From NCBI GenBank assembly GCA_014378705.1, contig JACMND010000130.1:1-43752 (forward strand): DNA of 43,752 bases. The letters run 5' to 3'. This document shows, one piece after another, positions 1 to 9,347 of this stretch. Source of the DNA: Pedobacter sp. (GTDB taxonomy: Bacteria > Bacteroidota > Bacteroidia > Sphingobacteriales > Sphingobacteriaceae). The notes beneath the pieces are model-generated. The model saw only the letters and a program-made list of their open reading frames with translations, was not told the origin of the DNA and did not search any database. Position numbers and translations under genes: made by a program. Every line of letters starts with the position of its first letter. The first letter of the stretch is position 1.

Positions 1-152
1 ACGACGATGAAATTTATAACGATGAAAATTACGGGTATGAAACCGTATGTTACCCTTTTATGAAAAACCTGGGCAGAGCAATTTACGCATATGAATTGAA
101 AAGGGTAAAGAAGCATTTACCCGATTTAAAGAAATTTAAGTTTAAATATTAG
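1..152 (+). CDS. 3' end of an unidentified protein (partial)
   Basis: An open frame enters from the left edge (first full codon at 3) and stops at TAG 150-152, giving the last 49 residues of a protein. The tail is acidic and tyrosine-rich first (DDEIYNDENYGYET), then basic, ending KKFKFKY. I do not recognise the family. It converges with bioA. The 99-bp spacer holds an imperfect hairpin (ACGGCA at 199-204 pairing with TGCCGT at 227-232) but no T-tract, so a terminator is not clear. Coding status rests on the open frame and plausible composition only. Confidence 0.5.
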   Translation, partial: DDEIYNDENYGYETVCYPFMKNLGRAIYAYELKRVKKHLPDLKKFKFKY

Positions 153-251
153 GTGCGTTGTTGGTGGGATTTCTTTTCAAATAATATAGATTTTACACAC
201 GGCACGCCTGAAAAAGGATATCGCTTTGCCGTAGTAATGCTCTGTTCATTT

Positions 252-1538
252 TTAATCGTTTTTAAAATTAGACTCCAGGCTCTCGATAGCCGAATAAACC
301 CGCTTTAACTCATCATATTCAATGCAATAAGGCGGCATCAGGTAAATAGTGTTCCCCAAGGGCCGAAGGATTATGCCCTGATTGAGAAAAAAATTATAAA
401 GGCGGCTGCCCACTGAATTGAAATATGAAGTCTGCTCATTTGTTTCTATATCCATAGCCAGAATGGTGCCCGTACTGCGAAGATTCTTTAACATTTTGTG
501 GTCCTGGTTTCTTGCTATAAAATCAATATGGCTCGCGGCGATCCGCCCGATGTTTTGCTGGCATTCCTTTTTTGTAAGCAGATCAAAGCTGGCCAGTGCG
601 GCTGCGCAGGCAACTGGGTTTGCGGTATAGGAATGTCCATGAAAAAAGGTTTTAGAACGGTCATCTGATAAAAAAGCAGAATAGATTTCATTCGTGCAGG
701 TGGTAGCACCAAAAGCCATGGTGCCACCCGTAATCCCTTTGGATAAACAAATAATATCAGGCTGCCCGGATAAATATCCACAGGCAAAATGCTTCCCCGT
801 TCTTCCAAAACCCGTCATCACTTCATCGGCGATCGTTAAAATTCCGTTTTCAGAACAAATTTTAATAAGCTGGTCAAGCACATCTGCTTCATACATGAGC
901 ATGCCTCCTGCGCCGAGCACCAGAGGTTCAAAAATAAAGGCCGCTATCGTATCACCGCTTTCGCTGATGTGTTTTTGCAATTGCTGAACAGTGATCGCTT
1001 CTTTTCCCTTAAGCGGAAGGGGAATATGAATGACGTCAAAAAGCAGATCTGAAAAAGCATCAGTAAAACTTCCCCGGGCGCTGACAGACATGGCCCCGAA
1101 CGTGTCGCCATGATAGGCGTGTTCAAAGGCAATAACCTTGTTTTTGACAAAGCGTTTGTTGTGCCAGTATTGAACAGCCATTTTTATGGCTACTTCCGTG
1201 GCGGTGGATCCATTATCAGAATAAAATACACGCGACTGGTTTGCCGGCAAAATGCTAAGCAGACGTTCAGCAAGTTCAATGGCCGGCTGATGGGTGAATC
1301 CGGCAAAAATAACATGCTCAAGATTTAGCAATTGCTCTTCTATTTTTTTTGCCATGTAGGGATGCGCATGCCCGTGCAGGTTTACCCACCAGGACGATAT
1401 GGCATCTAAATACTTATTGCCGGCTTCGTCAAACAAATAGATGCCCTCGCCCCTCACAATGGCTATGGGTGCAGTGTTCAACTGCGCTTGCGTATATGGG
1501 TGCCAGATTACCTGCTGATCTCTTTTGGAAAGGCTCAT
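252..1538 (-). CDS. bioA: Adenosylmethionine-8-amino-7-oxononanoate aminotransferase (BioA)
   Basis: PLP-dependent class III aminotransferase of biotin synthesis: it converts 7-keto-8-aminopelargonate to 7,8-diaminopelargonate with S-adenosylmethionine as amino donor, in the cytosol. The 428-residue length is normal. Visible signatures are the N-terminal substrate region IWHPYTQ (11-17), SSWWVNLHGH (48-57), the cofactor-binding aspartate in ADEVMTGFGRTG (D238) and the Schiff-base lysine in LSKGITGG (K267). It is the last gene of the bioB-F-D-A operon. Its ATG overlaps the bioD stop by 4 bases, indicating translational coupling. The sequence is intact and the call is secure. Confidence 0.97.
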   Translation of the reverse strand: MSLSKRDQQVIWHPYTQAQLNTAPIAIVRGEGIYLFDEAGNKYLDAISSWWVNLHGHAHPYMAKKIEEQLLNLEHVIFAGFTHQPAIELAERLLSILPANQSRVFYSDNGSTATEVAIKMAVQYWHNKRFVKNKVIAFEHAYHGDTFGAMSVSARGSFTDAFSDLLFDVIHIPLPLKGKEAITVQQLQKHISESGDTIAAFIFEPLVLGAGGMLMYEADVLDQLIKICSENGILTIADEVMTGFGRTGKHFACGYLSGQPDIICLSKGITGGTMAFGATTCTNEIYSAFLSDDRSKTFFHGHSYTANPVACAAALASFDLLTKKECQQNIGRIAASHIDFIARNQDHKMLKNLRSTGTILAMDIETNEQTSYFNSVGSRLYNFFLNQGIILRPLGNTIYLMPPYCIEYDELKRVYSAIESLESNFKND

Positions 1539-2164
1539 CTCACAAATTGATTAATCACGTTCTTTAACTCATGGGCCAGTTGGCTCACCGTTTCTTTACC
1601 GACCATTTTTTGTTTGCATATTTTGGCAAGACAAGGCAGTCCGGTATAATTTATAATTAACTCTTCTGTGGCAGGATTTGAATCACCATTAAATATAATG
1701 CCCATGATGTTTATTTTCTTATTTTTCAATAATTCCACAGATAACAAAGTGTGATTGATGCTGCCTAAGTAATTTTCTGAAACAAGAATGAGCGGGAGTT
1801 GCCATTTGCTAATCAGGTCTATATTAAGGTGCTTGTTATTTAAAGGCACCATGATACCACCTGCGAGTTCTATAATAAGATAGTTGCTGGTTAGCGGAAT
1901 ATTGAGTTTTTCGATGTCAATACAGATACCTTCTGCTTTTGCCGCGGCATGCGGAGACATTGGAGCTAACAGGCGGTAGCCCTCCGGATGGCAGACGGTT
2001 TTTTGATTACTGATGTGTTGCTTTATAAAATCGGTGTCCGTACAATCCAGATTGCCGGCCTGGACCGGTTTCCAATAATCGGCCTCCAAAGCTTCTACTA
2101 AAATAGCCGAAATAAATGTTTTGCCTATTTCGGTTCCTATCCCTGCTACTACAATATGCTTCAT
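1535..2164 (-). CDS. bioD: Dethiobiotin synthetase (BioD)
   Basis: ATP-dependent carboxylase that closes the ureido ring of dethiobiotin from 7,8-diaminopelargonate and CO2. The 209-residue protein has the BioD P-loop GIGTEIGKT (8-16), the KPVQAG motif near 32-37, and IIELAGGIMVPL near 97-108, equivalent to the family's EGAGG segment. It overlaps bioF upstream by 4 bases (ATGA type) and bioA downstream by 4 bases, so the three are almost certainly cotranscribed and coupled. The usual E-G-A-G-G reads E-L-A-G-G here, a mild divergence seen in the sequence. Function is otherwise well supported by motif and context. Confidence 0.95.
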   Translation of the reverse strand: MKHIVVAGIGTEIGKTFISAILVEALEADYWKPVQAGNLDCTDTDFIKQHISNQKTVCHPEGYRLLAPMSPHAAAKAEGICIDIEKLNIPLTSNYLIIELAGGIMVPLNNKHLNIDLISKWQLPLILVSENYLGSINHTLLSVELLKNKKINIMGIIFNGDSNPATEELIINYTGLPCLAKICKQKMVGKETVSQLAHELKNVINQFVR

Positions 2165-3312
2165 GCAAAAAGAATTTCATTCAATGAATATTTCAACCTG
2201 TCAACCTCTCCAAGGGTATTATGCATATGCAAACTAATACGTAAACGCTCCTTCCCGGCAGGTACCGAGGGAGTTAAAATTGCCCTCACATCAAAACCCC
2301 TAAGCTGTAGCTCTGCCGAAACACGTCGGACCCGTTCATTTCCTGGAATAATCAGGCTTTGTACCGGGCTGCTGCTTTCAATGAGATAAATATCCTGTTT
2401 TAGTTCAAAATCTTTTTTAAAATGGTTAATCAGTTGGTGCAGGTACGTATTGTCAAATCCATCAGACAACAGCTGATCGTAAACACATTCTATAGCCAGT
2501 AGTGAGTGAGGCGGCAGAGCCGTAGTAAAAATAAAGCTTCTCGCAAAATTAATCAGATAGTTGCGTAAAGCTTCACTTCCCACCACAACGGCGCCATGAC
2601 AACCAATGGCTTTGCCAAAGGTATGGACCCGTGCAAATACTTCTGCTTCCAGAGATTGCTCAAAAACCAGCCCCCTGCCCTGCTTCCCGTAAACACCCGT
2701 TGCATGGGCTTCATCCACAATCAGGTTTGCGCTATATTTTTTACAAAGATCAGAGATTTCTTTAAGCGGTGCGATGTCGCCGTCCATCGAATATACAGAC
2801 TCCACAGCAACGAATATTTGTCCGGAAAGTATCCTGTTACGTGTGTGTTGCAGCTTTTTTTCCAGATCAGCAGGATCATTATGCGCAAAACGCAAGCGTC
2901 CGGCATAACTCAACCGGCAGCCGTCAATAATACTTGCATGGATCAGCTCATCACAAATAAAAATATCTTCTTTTGCTGCGATGCATGAAAACAAGCCCAG
3001 GTTTGCGTCGTATCCGGAATTAAAAAGCAGGGCCGCTTCTGCATGGTGAAAGCGGGCAAGTTTTTTTTCAAGCTCTAAAGCCTGAGCAGTATTGCCTGAG
3101 ATTGATCGTGAGCCTGTTGATCCGGAAAATTGGGTCGTTTCTGCAAGTGCGGCTGTTATGTTCTGCCTGGTTAAAGGGCATCGGGCAAAACTCAGATAAT
3201 CGTTCGAACAAAAATCTATTAACTCTTTATTAACCTGTAAATAGCGGTATGAAGACTGGTCTTTCCGTTTTTCAAGAATATTCTGTAATGACTGATTAAT
3301 GGACAGGCTCAT
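2161..3312 (-). CDS. bioF: 8-amino-7-oxononanoate synthase (BioF)
   Basis: PLP enzyme of the alpha-oxoamine synthase family. It condenses pimeloyl-thioester with L-alanine to give 7-keto-8-aminopelargonate. Signatures in the 383-residue protein are CSNDYLSFA (35-43), the glycine/serine-rich [10 protein letters not shown] (64-73), the DEAH box with cofactor-contacting D200 and H203, and the Schiff-base lysine K234 in [11 protein letters not shown]. The more common sequence at that lysine is TFSK. The start at 3312 overlaps the end of bioB by 17 bases, an unusually long overlap for this operon, but the N-terminus aligns with the usual family length. No bioC, bioH or bioW is in the window, so the pimeloyl-ACP source lies elsewhere. 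Confidence 0.95.
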   Translation of the reverse strand: MSLSINQSLQNILEKRKDQSSYRYLQVNKELIDFCSNDYLSFARCPLTRQNITAALAETTQFSGSTGSRSISGNTAQALELEKKLARFHHAEAALLFNSGYDANLGLFSCIAAKEDIFICDELIHASIIDGCRLSYAGRLRFAHNDPADLEKKLQHTRNRILSGQIFVAVESVYSMDGDIAPLKEISDLCKKYSANLIVDEAHATGVYGKQGRGLVFEQSLEAEVFARVHTFGKAIGCHGAVVVGSEALRNYLINFARSFIFTTALPPHSLLAIECVYDQLLSDGFDNTYLHQLINHFKKDFELKQDIYLIESSSPVQSLIIPGNERVRRVSAELQLRGFDVRAILTPSVPAGKERLRISLHMHNTLGEVDRLKYSLNEILFA

Positions 3313-4249
3313 TCTTAAATGCTTTACGGGGCTTTAGGCCAAGGATTTCAAACATTTGCATGTCATCAACAATAGAAGGATTGGGCGTAGTTAGTAATTT
3401 ATCGCCTGCAAATATGGAGTTTGCACCCGCCATAAAACATAGGGCCTGTTCAGCCAGGCTCATTTCAAGCCTTCCGGCTGATAAACGAACCACGGTTTTT
3501 GGCATGACGATACGGGTTGTTGCAATCATCCGAACCATCTCCCACACAGAAACCCTTTGCTGATTTTCAAGGGGAGTACCTTTTATGGCCACGAGCGCAT
3601 TGATGGGCACCGACTCTGGATGCTGAGGTAAGTTGGAGAGTGTATGCAGCATACCAATTCGGTCTTGTTCTGTCTCCCCTAAACCGATGATGCCACCTGA
3701 ACAAACCGTTAAATTTGCTTTACGGACATTGTGCAGGGTCTGCAGGCGGTCGTCGAAAGTTCGCGTGGTAATGATGTTGCTGTAATTTTCTTCTGACGTA
3801 TCCAGGTTGTGATTATAAGCGTACAAGCCGGCTTCCTTTAATTTTGTTGCCTGGTTAAAAGTGAGCATGCCCAATGTGCAGCAAACTTCCATATCAAGTG
3901 CATTTACAGCCGTTACCATCTCTATCACCCGGTCAAAATCCCGGTTATCCCTTACTTCCCGCCAGGCTGCGCCCATACAAAGGCGGGAGGATCCTGCCTG
4001 CTTTGCTTTTTGCGCCAGCTCAACCACTTCTCCAACTTTCATCATGGCGTGCACCTCTACACCGGTATGGTATCGGGCCGCCTGAGGGCAATAGGCACAA
4101 TCTTCTGAACAGCCGCCGGTTTTGATGGAAATCAGGCTGCTTATCTGAACCTCGCTGTAATCATTGTTGTTGCGGTGCACGGTTGCGGCATCATAAATAA
4201 GATCCAGCAGCGGACGGTTATATATTTCGGTGATTTCAACTTTGGTCAT
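3296..4249 (-). CDS. bioB: Biotin synthase (BioB), radical SAM
   Basis: Inserts sulfur into dethiobiotin, using a radical-SAM [4Fe-4S] cluster and a sacrificial [2Fe-2S] cluster. The radical-SAM motif CSEDCAYC gives C47, C51 and C54; further conserved cysteines occur in [10 protein letters not shown] and EVCCTLGML. The C-terminal SAGRLEM and FAGDKLLTT motifs are typical. The 317-residue length fits the family. It is the first gene of the minus-strand operon bioB-bioF-bioD-bioA, so regulation should act in the spacer just above 4249, where a perfect 13-bp palindrome (4297-4309) sits. The start ATG at 4249 is well placed. Confidence 0.97.
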   Translation of the reverse strand: MTKVEITEIYNRPLLDLIYDAATVHRNNNDYSEVQISSLISIKTGGCSEDCAYCPQAARYHTGVEVHAMMKVGEVVELAQKAKQAGSSRLCMGAAWREVRDNRDFDRVIEMVTAVNALDMEVCCTLGMLTFNQATKLKEAGLYAYNHNLDTSEENYSNIITTRTFDDRLQTLHNVRKANLTVCSGGIIGLGETEQDRIGMLHTLSNLPQHPESVPINALVAIKGTPLENQQRVSVWEMVRMIATTRIVMPKTVVRLSAGRLEMSLAEQALCFMAGANSIFAGDKLLTTPNPSIVDDMQMFEILGLKPRKAFKNEPVH

Positions 4250-4993
4250 ACAGCTATTAGATATATAGGCCCAAATTAATAAATATATCGCTTCACCGGT
4301 AGACTACCGATTTAATTTGTAGGGATGGATTGAACCCGCACTGCTATTTTTTATTTTTTAGCATGTATTCCATTTTTAAACCCAATAAAACATGCGGACG
4401 CTAAAAAGTTACTTGCTGTAAAATAATAGAGGAAAAATACCGGTGTTGAGGAACGGAAACAACGCTTATCCCTTCTCCACTTGTATGATAAACCGGTAAA
4501 GAAGTTCGCGTTATGCTTTATGTAATTAGTAATGAGAGGTCTAATAAACTAACAATAAAATAAGTCACAACCTCACAGACAACGCTTTATAATTGTGCTA
4601 AAGCCAGTATTAATATTGCTCATAAAAGTGATTTTGCCATCGCACCTTGCGGTTATAACGGTTAAGCTCTTTTTAAAGTAAGTGGTAAATCCACACGATT
4701 TACTGTATCCCTTCGTTCAGGAATGACACGTGAAAGTGTGCCGTATGCAAAAAATTACTCCTCTCTTGCTATCCCAATATTTACCAGTACGCAACGTTAC
4801 AAAATCACTCTTTGAAATAGCAGCTGTGTGGATTTCCAACATGTTTAAATAGTTAATAACCAAAGTTGACAAATGTTTATCATTTACAACTTCGATTATT
4901 TTATGATGACTATTTGTAACTGGAACAAGGAAGAAATGAATGATTGGTTTGGCGAATATTAACCAAGGTCTGCTTTGCCATAGCGGGAATTAA
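4250..4993. other. 744-bp spacer between bioB and the cellulase gene
   Basis: AT-rich and without a convincing gene on either strand. It must hold the bio operon promoter at its left end, where minus-strand TATATTTA (complement of 4283-4290 approximately) resembles the Bacteroidota -7 box. It also holds short hairpins: GTAAATC-CACAC-GATTTAC near 4685-4703, and ACAC-GTGAAA-GTGT near 4725-4740. The middle part shows no recognisable coding remnant. I see no repeat copies elsewhere in the window. Confidence 0.6.
4297..4309. promoter_or_regulatory. Perfect palindrome upstream of bioB, candidate operator
   Basis: CGGTAG-A-CTACCG is a perfect 6+1+6 palindrome centred about 54 bases upstream of the bioB start codon, immediately upstream of a TATATTTA -7-like box on the minus strand. 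Position and symmetry suit a dimeric repressor site for biotin control. It does not match the enterobacterial BirA operator or the BioR box as I know them, so the regulator is unassigned. Confidence 0.35.
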
Positions 4994-6286
4994 TCATGGA
5001 TTTTTATTTTTCAGTTCAGTCCGAACCATTCTACCAGAGCGGCTTATGCTTGCCTCAGGCCAGTTACCGGTACCACTTGCACCGGGCATCAGGGCCGCGG
5101 AGGTTTCGTTTTTGTCGGCAACGGACCAATTGAGCCACGATATTGTGTTCTGATCTAGAAAGTTCCACCATGTTCTTGCTTCTGTTTCATCAAGAAAACC
5201 GGTGCCGCTGGCTTCGCTTATACCAAACTCAGTAACAAACAAGGCAAGGCCTTTATCAATGGCCACCGTGGCCTTATTGCGCAATGATTGCTTGTGGGTA
5301 GAAGCATAGTAATGGAGGGCATAAGCAATGTTGGTGTAAGACAGCGGATTGTTTGCCGCCACATCAACATCTTGCGACCAATTAGGCGTACCTACAACAA
5401 TTATGTTGTCGGGATCTATTGCCCTTATAGCCTGAATAACCTCATTGGCATAGGGTTTAATCTGGCTGTTCCAGTCGGCGCCTTCAGGCTCATTGTATAT
5501 TTCGTAAATAACGTTTGGTTTATCGCCATATCGGATAGCCATATCAACAAAAAAGGCTTTTGATTGCTCTAGATGGTTCTGCGCATGATGGTCGTGCCAA
5601 TCAATTATTACATACAAACCTTCGGCAATGGCTGCATCTACCACCGCCATTACTTTGGCTTTTTCTTCGGTGGGATTCGTAAGGTATCCACCCAACTCCA
5701 CACCCATCGCTGCACGTACAACAGTGCTGCGCCAATCATCCTTTAGCCACTTTACCGTTTGCGCATTATAAAACTGTCCCATCCACTGGCTCCAAAATAA
5801 CGACATACCCCGCAACTGCACCGGTTGATTGTCCGGGGTAGTTACGTGAACCCCCGTGATCTTTAGCTGTCCGTATTTCTCTACGGCAGTTCGGTTATCG
5901 GCAAGCCCAGTATTAACAGTTATGTTAACAGTTTTAGAAACAGCGGCTATACCTGTATGATCAGTGGCTTTGGCATTTACAGCATAGGTACCCGCTGCAA
6001 CATTTTGCCAGGTAAAAGTGTAAGGGGCAACAGCATCTTCGCCCAACAGTTTAGTGCCATCATAAAAAGTAACTTTAATTATAGCACCATCCGTATCCTT
6101 TGCATCTGCCGTAAGAGTTATTGTGGCCGGAGATGTAAAAACTGCTGTAGCACCTGGTGACGTAATCGATATCATTGGTGCCACCTGTTTTTGTTTTAAC
6201 TGCGAGCTTTTGGAACAGGCAGAAACCGTAAAACATAACAGGTAAATCAGGATAATCTGGATACGTGAAAATCTTTCTATTATCAT
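4994..6286 (-). CDS. GH5-family endoglucanase-like lipoprotein with Ig-like domain
   Basis: Predicted surface or periplasmic lipoprotein. A signal peptide with lipobox ends at C24 (TVSAC). An Ig-like domain spans about 36-125 (ITSPGATAVF...VNITVNT), and a GH5 (beta/alpha)8 hydrolase about 137-425. GH5 landmarks are R191 in VVRAAMGVE, IIDWHDHHAQN (227-237), the acid/base E266 in YEIYNEPEG, HYY at 325-327, the nucleophile E353 in VTEFGISEASG, and WLNWSVADK (384-392). The 430-residue length is usual for an Ig-GH5 enzyme. Endo-beta-1,4-glucanase is the most likely activity, but GH5 also includes mannanases and others. No polysaccharide-utilisation genes flank it, so it looks monocistronic. Confidence 0.9.
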   Translation of the reverse strand: MIIERFSRIQIILIYLLCFTVSACSKSSQLKQKQVAPMISITSPGATAVFTSPATITLTADAKDTDGAIIKVTFYDGTKLLGEDAVAPYTFTWQNVAAGTYAVNAKATDHTGIAAVSKTVNITVNTGLADNRTAVEKYGQLKITGVHVTTPDNQPVQLRGMSLFWSQWMGQFYNAQTVKWLKDDWRSTVVRAAMGVELGGYLTNPTEEKAKVMAVVDAAIAEGLYVIIDWHDHHAQNHLEQSKAFFVDMAIRYGDKPNVIYEIYNEPEGADWNSQIKPYANEVIQAIRAIDPDNIIVVGTPNWSQDVDVAANNPLSYTNIAYALHYYASTHKQSLRNKATVAIDKGLALFVTEFGISEASGTGFLDETEARTWWNFLDQNTISWLNWSVADKNETSAALMPGASGTGNWPEASISRSGRMVRTELKNKNP

Positions 6287-6749
6287 GTTTTGGAGGTTGG
6301 CAATCGCTGGTGTAAAGAAGTAAGGTAGAGATATTAATTCAGTGCTGCCCTACTTTTTATTTGTGAACTATGAGATGTGCTACGATTAACTTTACGGGCA
6401 GATGAGTCAACCTGTCGTTCACACGTGGCAAGCGTGCGCTAGCGGTTTTTAAGTTGTTATGTTATGAGGTTGTAAACCTTAAAATGTACGTCATTCCGAC
6501 GACCCCCTTGGGAAGAGGAACCCCTGTGTTCCTTTGCACAAACTCATTCATGGTTTATAAGTAAGGCCCCTCCTGTCATCGGGGTGACGGCATTTGGATT
6601 GGATTGTAGTATAATGATTGGTTGTAGAAGGTTTAATGAACCATGTTAGAAACGGCCTTCAACCGTATGTTTTAGTCATAATTTGCTTAGTGAATTAATA
6701 ATACTTTCTTGTTTACTAAAAGTTGAACTTTGTTTAGGGACAAGGCTAA
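6287..6749. other. 463-bp spacer containing a repeat element
   Basis: No gene seen. It contains the REP/MITE-like element at 6489-6589 and, just before it, a GC-rich patch (ACACGTGGCAAGCGTGCGC near 6420-6440) that differs in composition from its AT-rich surroundings. The rest lies between two minus-strand genes and should include the promoter of the cellulase gene, near 6287-6330. Confidence 0.6.
6489..6589. repeat. REP/MITE-like palindromic element
   Basis: A 101-bp stretch bounded by imperfect inverted repeats. The left end is CGTCATTCCGACGAC (6489-6503). The right end is GTCATCGGGGTGACG (6575-6589), whose reverse complement CGTCACCCCGATGAC matches the left end at 12 of 15 positions, the three differences being C/T transitions. 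The interior is GC-richer than its flanks. The CGTCATTCCGACGA sequence is of the kind scattered as intergenic repeats in Sphingobacteriaceae. There is no ORF inside and no obvious target-site duplication. I found no second full copy in this window. Confidence 0.55.
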
Positions 6750-9167
6750 TTATAACGCAGATATATCCGGGTAACCGCGAACTTCATTCGTAACAACTTT
6801 TAAAGTTTCCTTTTGCTGAGATAAAAGGGCCTTTATTTTTTCATACAGCATCTTCTGATCAACCGGCTTGTTCATATAATCGTCGGCGCCAAGATTGAAA
6901 ACCAGATCCCTGGTAGTTTCCATCACATCGGCGGTTACCACAATAATGGGAACCCGATTATTGCTTTCGCCCGCATCACCGTTACGGATGGCGGTGGTAG
7001 CTTCATAACCGTCCATTACCGGCATTTGCAGGTCCATCAGGATCACATCAATCTGGTTATTTTTTAATGCTTCGATACTTTCCGCACCGTTGTTAGAAAA
7101 AGTAAGCGTAGTATTCTGCCACTTCTTCATCATCATTTTAAGCACCATCTGATTCATCGGGTTATCTTCCACAATGAGCACGTGTTTGCCCAAAAGGTCA
7201 TAACTATCATCCGGGAAAAGGCTGGTTGGCTTAGATTCTTTCTCAGCTAATAAATAATCCAAAGAAATGACGCAGGTTGTGCCTTCGTTTTCTTTACTGG
7301 TTAATTTAACCGTACCGCCATGCAAATTAACCAGCGCCTTTACCACACATAAGCCAATGCCAAAACCGCCGAACTTTCGCTTCCTGCTGATATCAACCTG
7401 CGAAAACATGTCAAAAACTGAGTTAAGCTTTGCTTTTGAGATGCCAATTCCGGAATCGCTTATGGTGATCAGAAGATTTAATTTGTTACCCGCTTCTGCG
7501 GAAGTTACGTTAACATTAACAAACCCTGAAGCGGTGAACTTAACCGAGTTACTTAAAACATTATTTACAATTTGTTCCAAACGACCGGGATCGCCAATAG
7601 CAATGGTTAAAGGACTAATATTGCTTGTAAAATTAAATTTTAAACCTTTGGCCTGCGCCTTCTTATCGAAATATAGGTGCACTTTATCTAAGATTCCGGA
7701 AGGAGAAAACGGAACAGAATCAAGCCTGATCTCTCCTTTTTCTATCTTAGAGAAGTCCATAATATCATTCACAGAAGAAATTAAACTGAAGGCTGCCGTT
7801 TTAATTTCCTCAAAATTGGCTTTGCTTTTAGGATCAGTAGCCTCTCCTTCCATCGTGTTGCTTAACCCCAGAATGGCGTTAAGAGGGGTTCGCAACTCAT
7901 GGCTCATGTTGGATAGGAAATTTGATTTTACTTCGTTCATTTCCTCCGACTTTTGGAGCGCAATAGCTTGTAATTCTTCTTTCCTGCTTTTTAATATCCT
8001 GATCCGGTTGGCCATGGATAGGGAAAGCATAATGATTTCTAAACCAATTCCCGGTTTCGTAATGTTTTCTACAGAAAAACCACTTATCAACCCAAAGTTG
8101 AGTAAAATGGCAAGCGTAAAACAGATAAACAAAATGGCGATACCAAAAGTGTAAAACAGATCAACGGATTCTCTTCTAACAAATAAAGTAATAACAGCTA
8201 TCAGTATAAGTACCATCCCAACCAGCGTTAATACATTTACGATAGGGTATGCGTAAGCCAGATACGCTGGAAACAATACAATTGAAGCTAATTTTAGGCC
8301 CAAAAGCACATATATAACTTTAAAAGCGACAGATACATTTTTCAGTTTTTCTTGAACCTCTAAAACCAGTTCGCTGTACTTGCCAAAGAAGTACGATCCG
8401 GCAATAGCTGTAATAATTACCGCATGTTGGTTTATCCATGATGTACTTTGATCTACATATTGATGGAAAAACCCGTCGAGCGCAAACTGGCATAAGCCGA
8501 CAAAAGTTACATATAGCGTATAATACAAGAATATTCTTTCGTTTAACGCGAAGTAGAAAAACAGGTAAGTGATTGCGATGATGAATAAGATCCCATAAAA
8601 TACGCCCATAAAAAGCTGATCGTTATAGGTAGTTTTCAGAAAGCTTTGCTGACTAATCAGGTTTAAAGGCAGGTTGTTTTTTTCCCCATCGTTTTTCACT
8701 TCCAGAAACGCCTCCTTTCTTTGCCCGGGCTGCAATTGGATTATAAATGTAGTTTTTCTGAACGCAACACTTTTCTGATTAAAGGGAATTTTATCGCCGC
8801 TTTGTTGTGTTTCTAAAGAATCGTTTTCATCGAAAAGATAGAAGTTGACGTTATCGGTTATGGGTTCGGCAGCTTCAAGATAATAAAATACCGGTAATAA
8901 GGTTTGGTTGTGTAACTGGAATTTTAACCAATAGGTATGATCAGTAAAGCCAAGATTGGCGTTTAAACCTTTTTGAGCAAGAAACTTTAAATTGGTTTTA
9001 TTATTCTTAACCTGCTTAATATTTAAATCCTGATAGCCTGCGTCAGCAATATAAGCAAATGGTATTAAGGAAATTTTCTCAGGTAACGAGTTATATTTAA
9101 ATACAAATTGTGCGTTTGTATCATGAATTAAAAACAGTAAAAATATTAAAAAACCTAATTTTTTCAA
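6750..9167 (-). CDS. 7TMR-DISM hybrid histidine kinase/response regulator
   Basis: Membrane sensor kinase of 805 residues. A signal peptide covers about 1-19 and a periplasmic 7TMR-DISM extracellular (jelly-roll) domain about 35-170. The seven-helix DISM membrane block spans about 183-390, followed by a short coiled coil. HisKA carries phospho-acceptor H423 in SNMSHELRTPLN. HATPase_c has N-box NNVLSN (535-540), DSGIGIS (571-577) and a GFGIGL glycine loop near 601-606. A C-terminal receiver domain has D712 in ILMDLQMPVMDG and the switch lysine K767 in MNKPV. There is no DNA-binding output domain, so it presumably passes phosphate to an Hpt or another regulator encoded elsewhere. DISM domains often sense carbohydrate-like or small ligands; the ligand is unknown. 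No partner gene is adjacent. Confidence 0.93.
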   Translation of the reverse strand: MKKLGFLIFLLFLIHDTNAQFVFKYNSLPEKISLIPFAYIADAGYQDLNIKQVKNNKTNLKFLAQKGLNANLGFTDHTYWLKFQLHNQTLLPVFYYLEAAEPITDNVNFYLFDENDSLETQQSGDKIPFNQKSVAFRKTTFIIQLQPGQRKEAFLEVKNDGEKNNLPLNLISQQSFLKTTYNDQLFMGVFYGILFIIAITYLFFYFALNERIFLYYTLYVTFVGLCQFALDGFFHQYVDQSTSWINQHAVIITAIAGSYFFGKYSELVLEVQEKLKNVSVAFKVIYVLLGLKLASIVLFPAYLAYAYPIVNVLTLVGMVLILIAVITLFVRRESVDLFYTFGIAILFICFTLAILLNFGLISGFSVENITKPGIGLEIIMLSLSMANRIRILKSRKEELQAIALQKSEEMNEVKSNFLSNMSHELRTPLNAILGLSNTMEGEATDPKSKANFEEIKTAAFSLISSVNDIMDFSKIEKGEIRLDSVPFSPSGILDKVHLYFDKKAQAKGLKFNFTSNISPLTIAIGDPGRLEQIVNNVLSNSVKFTASGFVNVNVTSAEAGNKLNLLITISDSGIGISKAKLNSVFDMFSQVDISRKRKFGGFGIGLCVVKALVNLHGGTVKLTSKENEGTTCVISLDYLLAEKESKPTSLFPDDSYDLLGKHVLIVEDNPMNQMVLKMMMKKWQNTTLTFSNNGAESIEALKNNQIDVILMDLQMPVMDGYEATTAIRNGDAGESNNRVPIIVVTADVMETTRDLVFNLGADDYMNKPVDQKMLYEKIKALLSQQKETLKVVTNEVRGYPDISAL

Positions 9168-9347
9168 GCGAAGTTCATGGAAATAAAAAGTTGTATACGT
9201 AACTTCTTTAAAAATTGATTTTATTTTTAATGTTACAGATGTTATTCAGTTGCGGTTATAATCTCACATTTCGAATGATTTCATAAAATTGGAATAAAAC
9301 ACCCGTCACTAAAATATGTTATAGAGGATGTATTATAACCTTAAATT

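Noticed and set aside
7267-8154. 295-residue ORF antisense to the hybrid kinase
   Set aside because: It lies wholly opposite conserved HisKA, HATPase and receiver sequence; a codon-shadow frame without its own domain.
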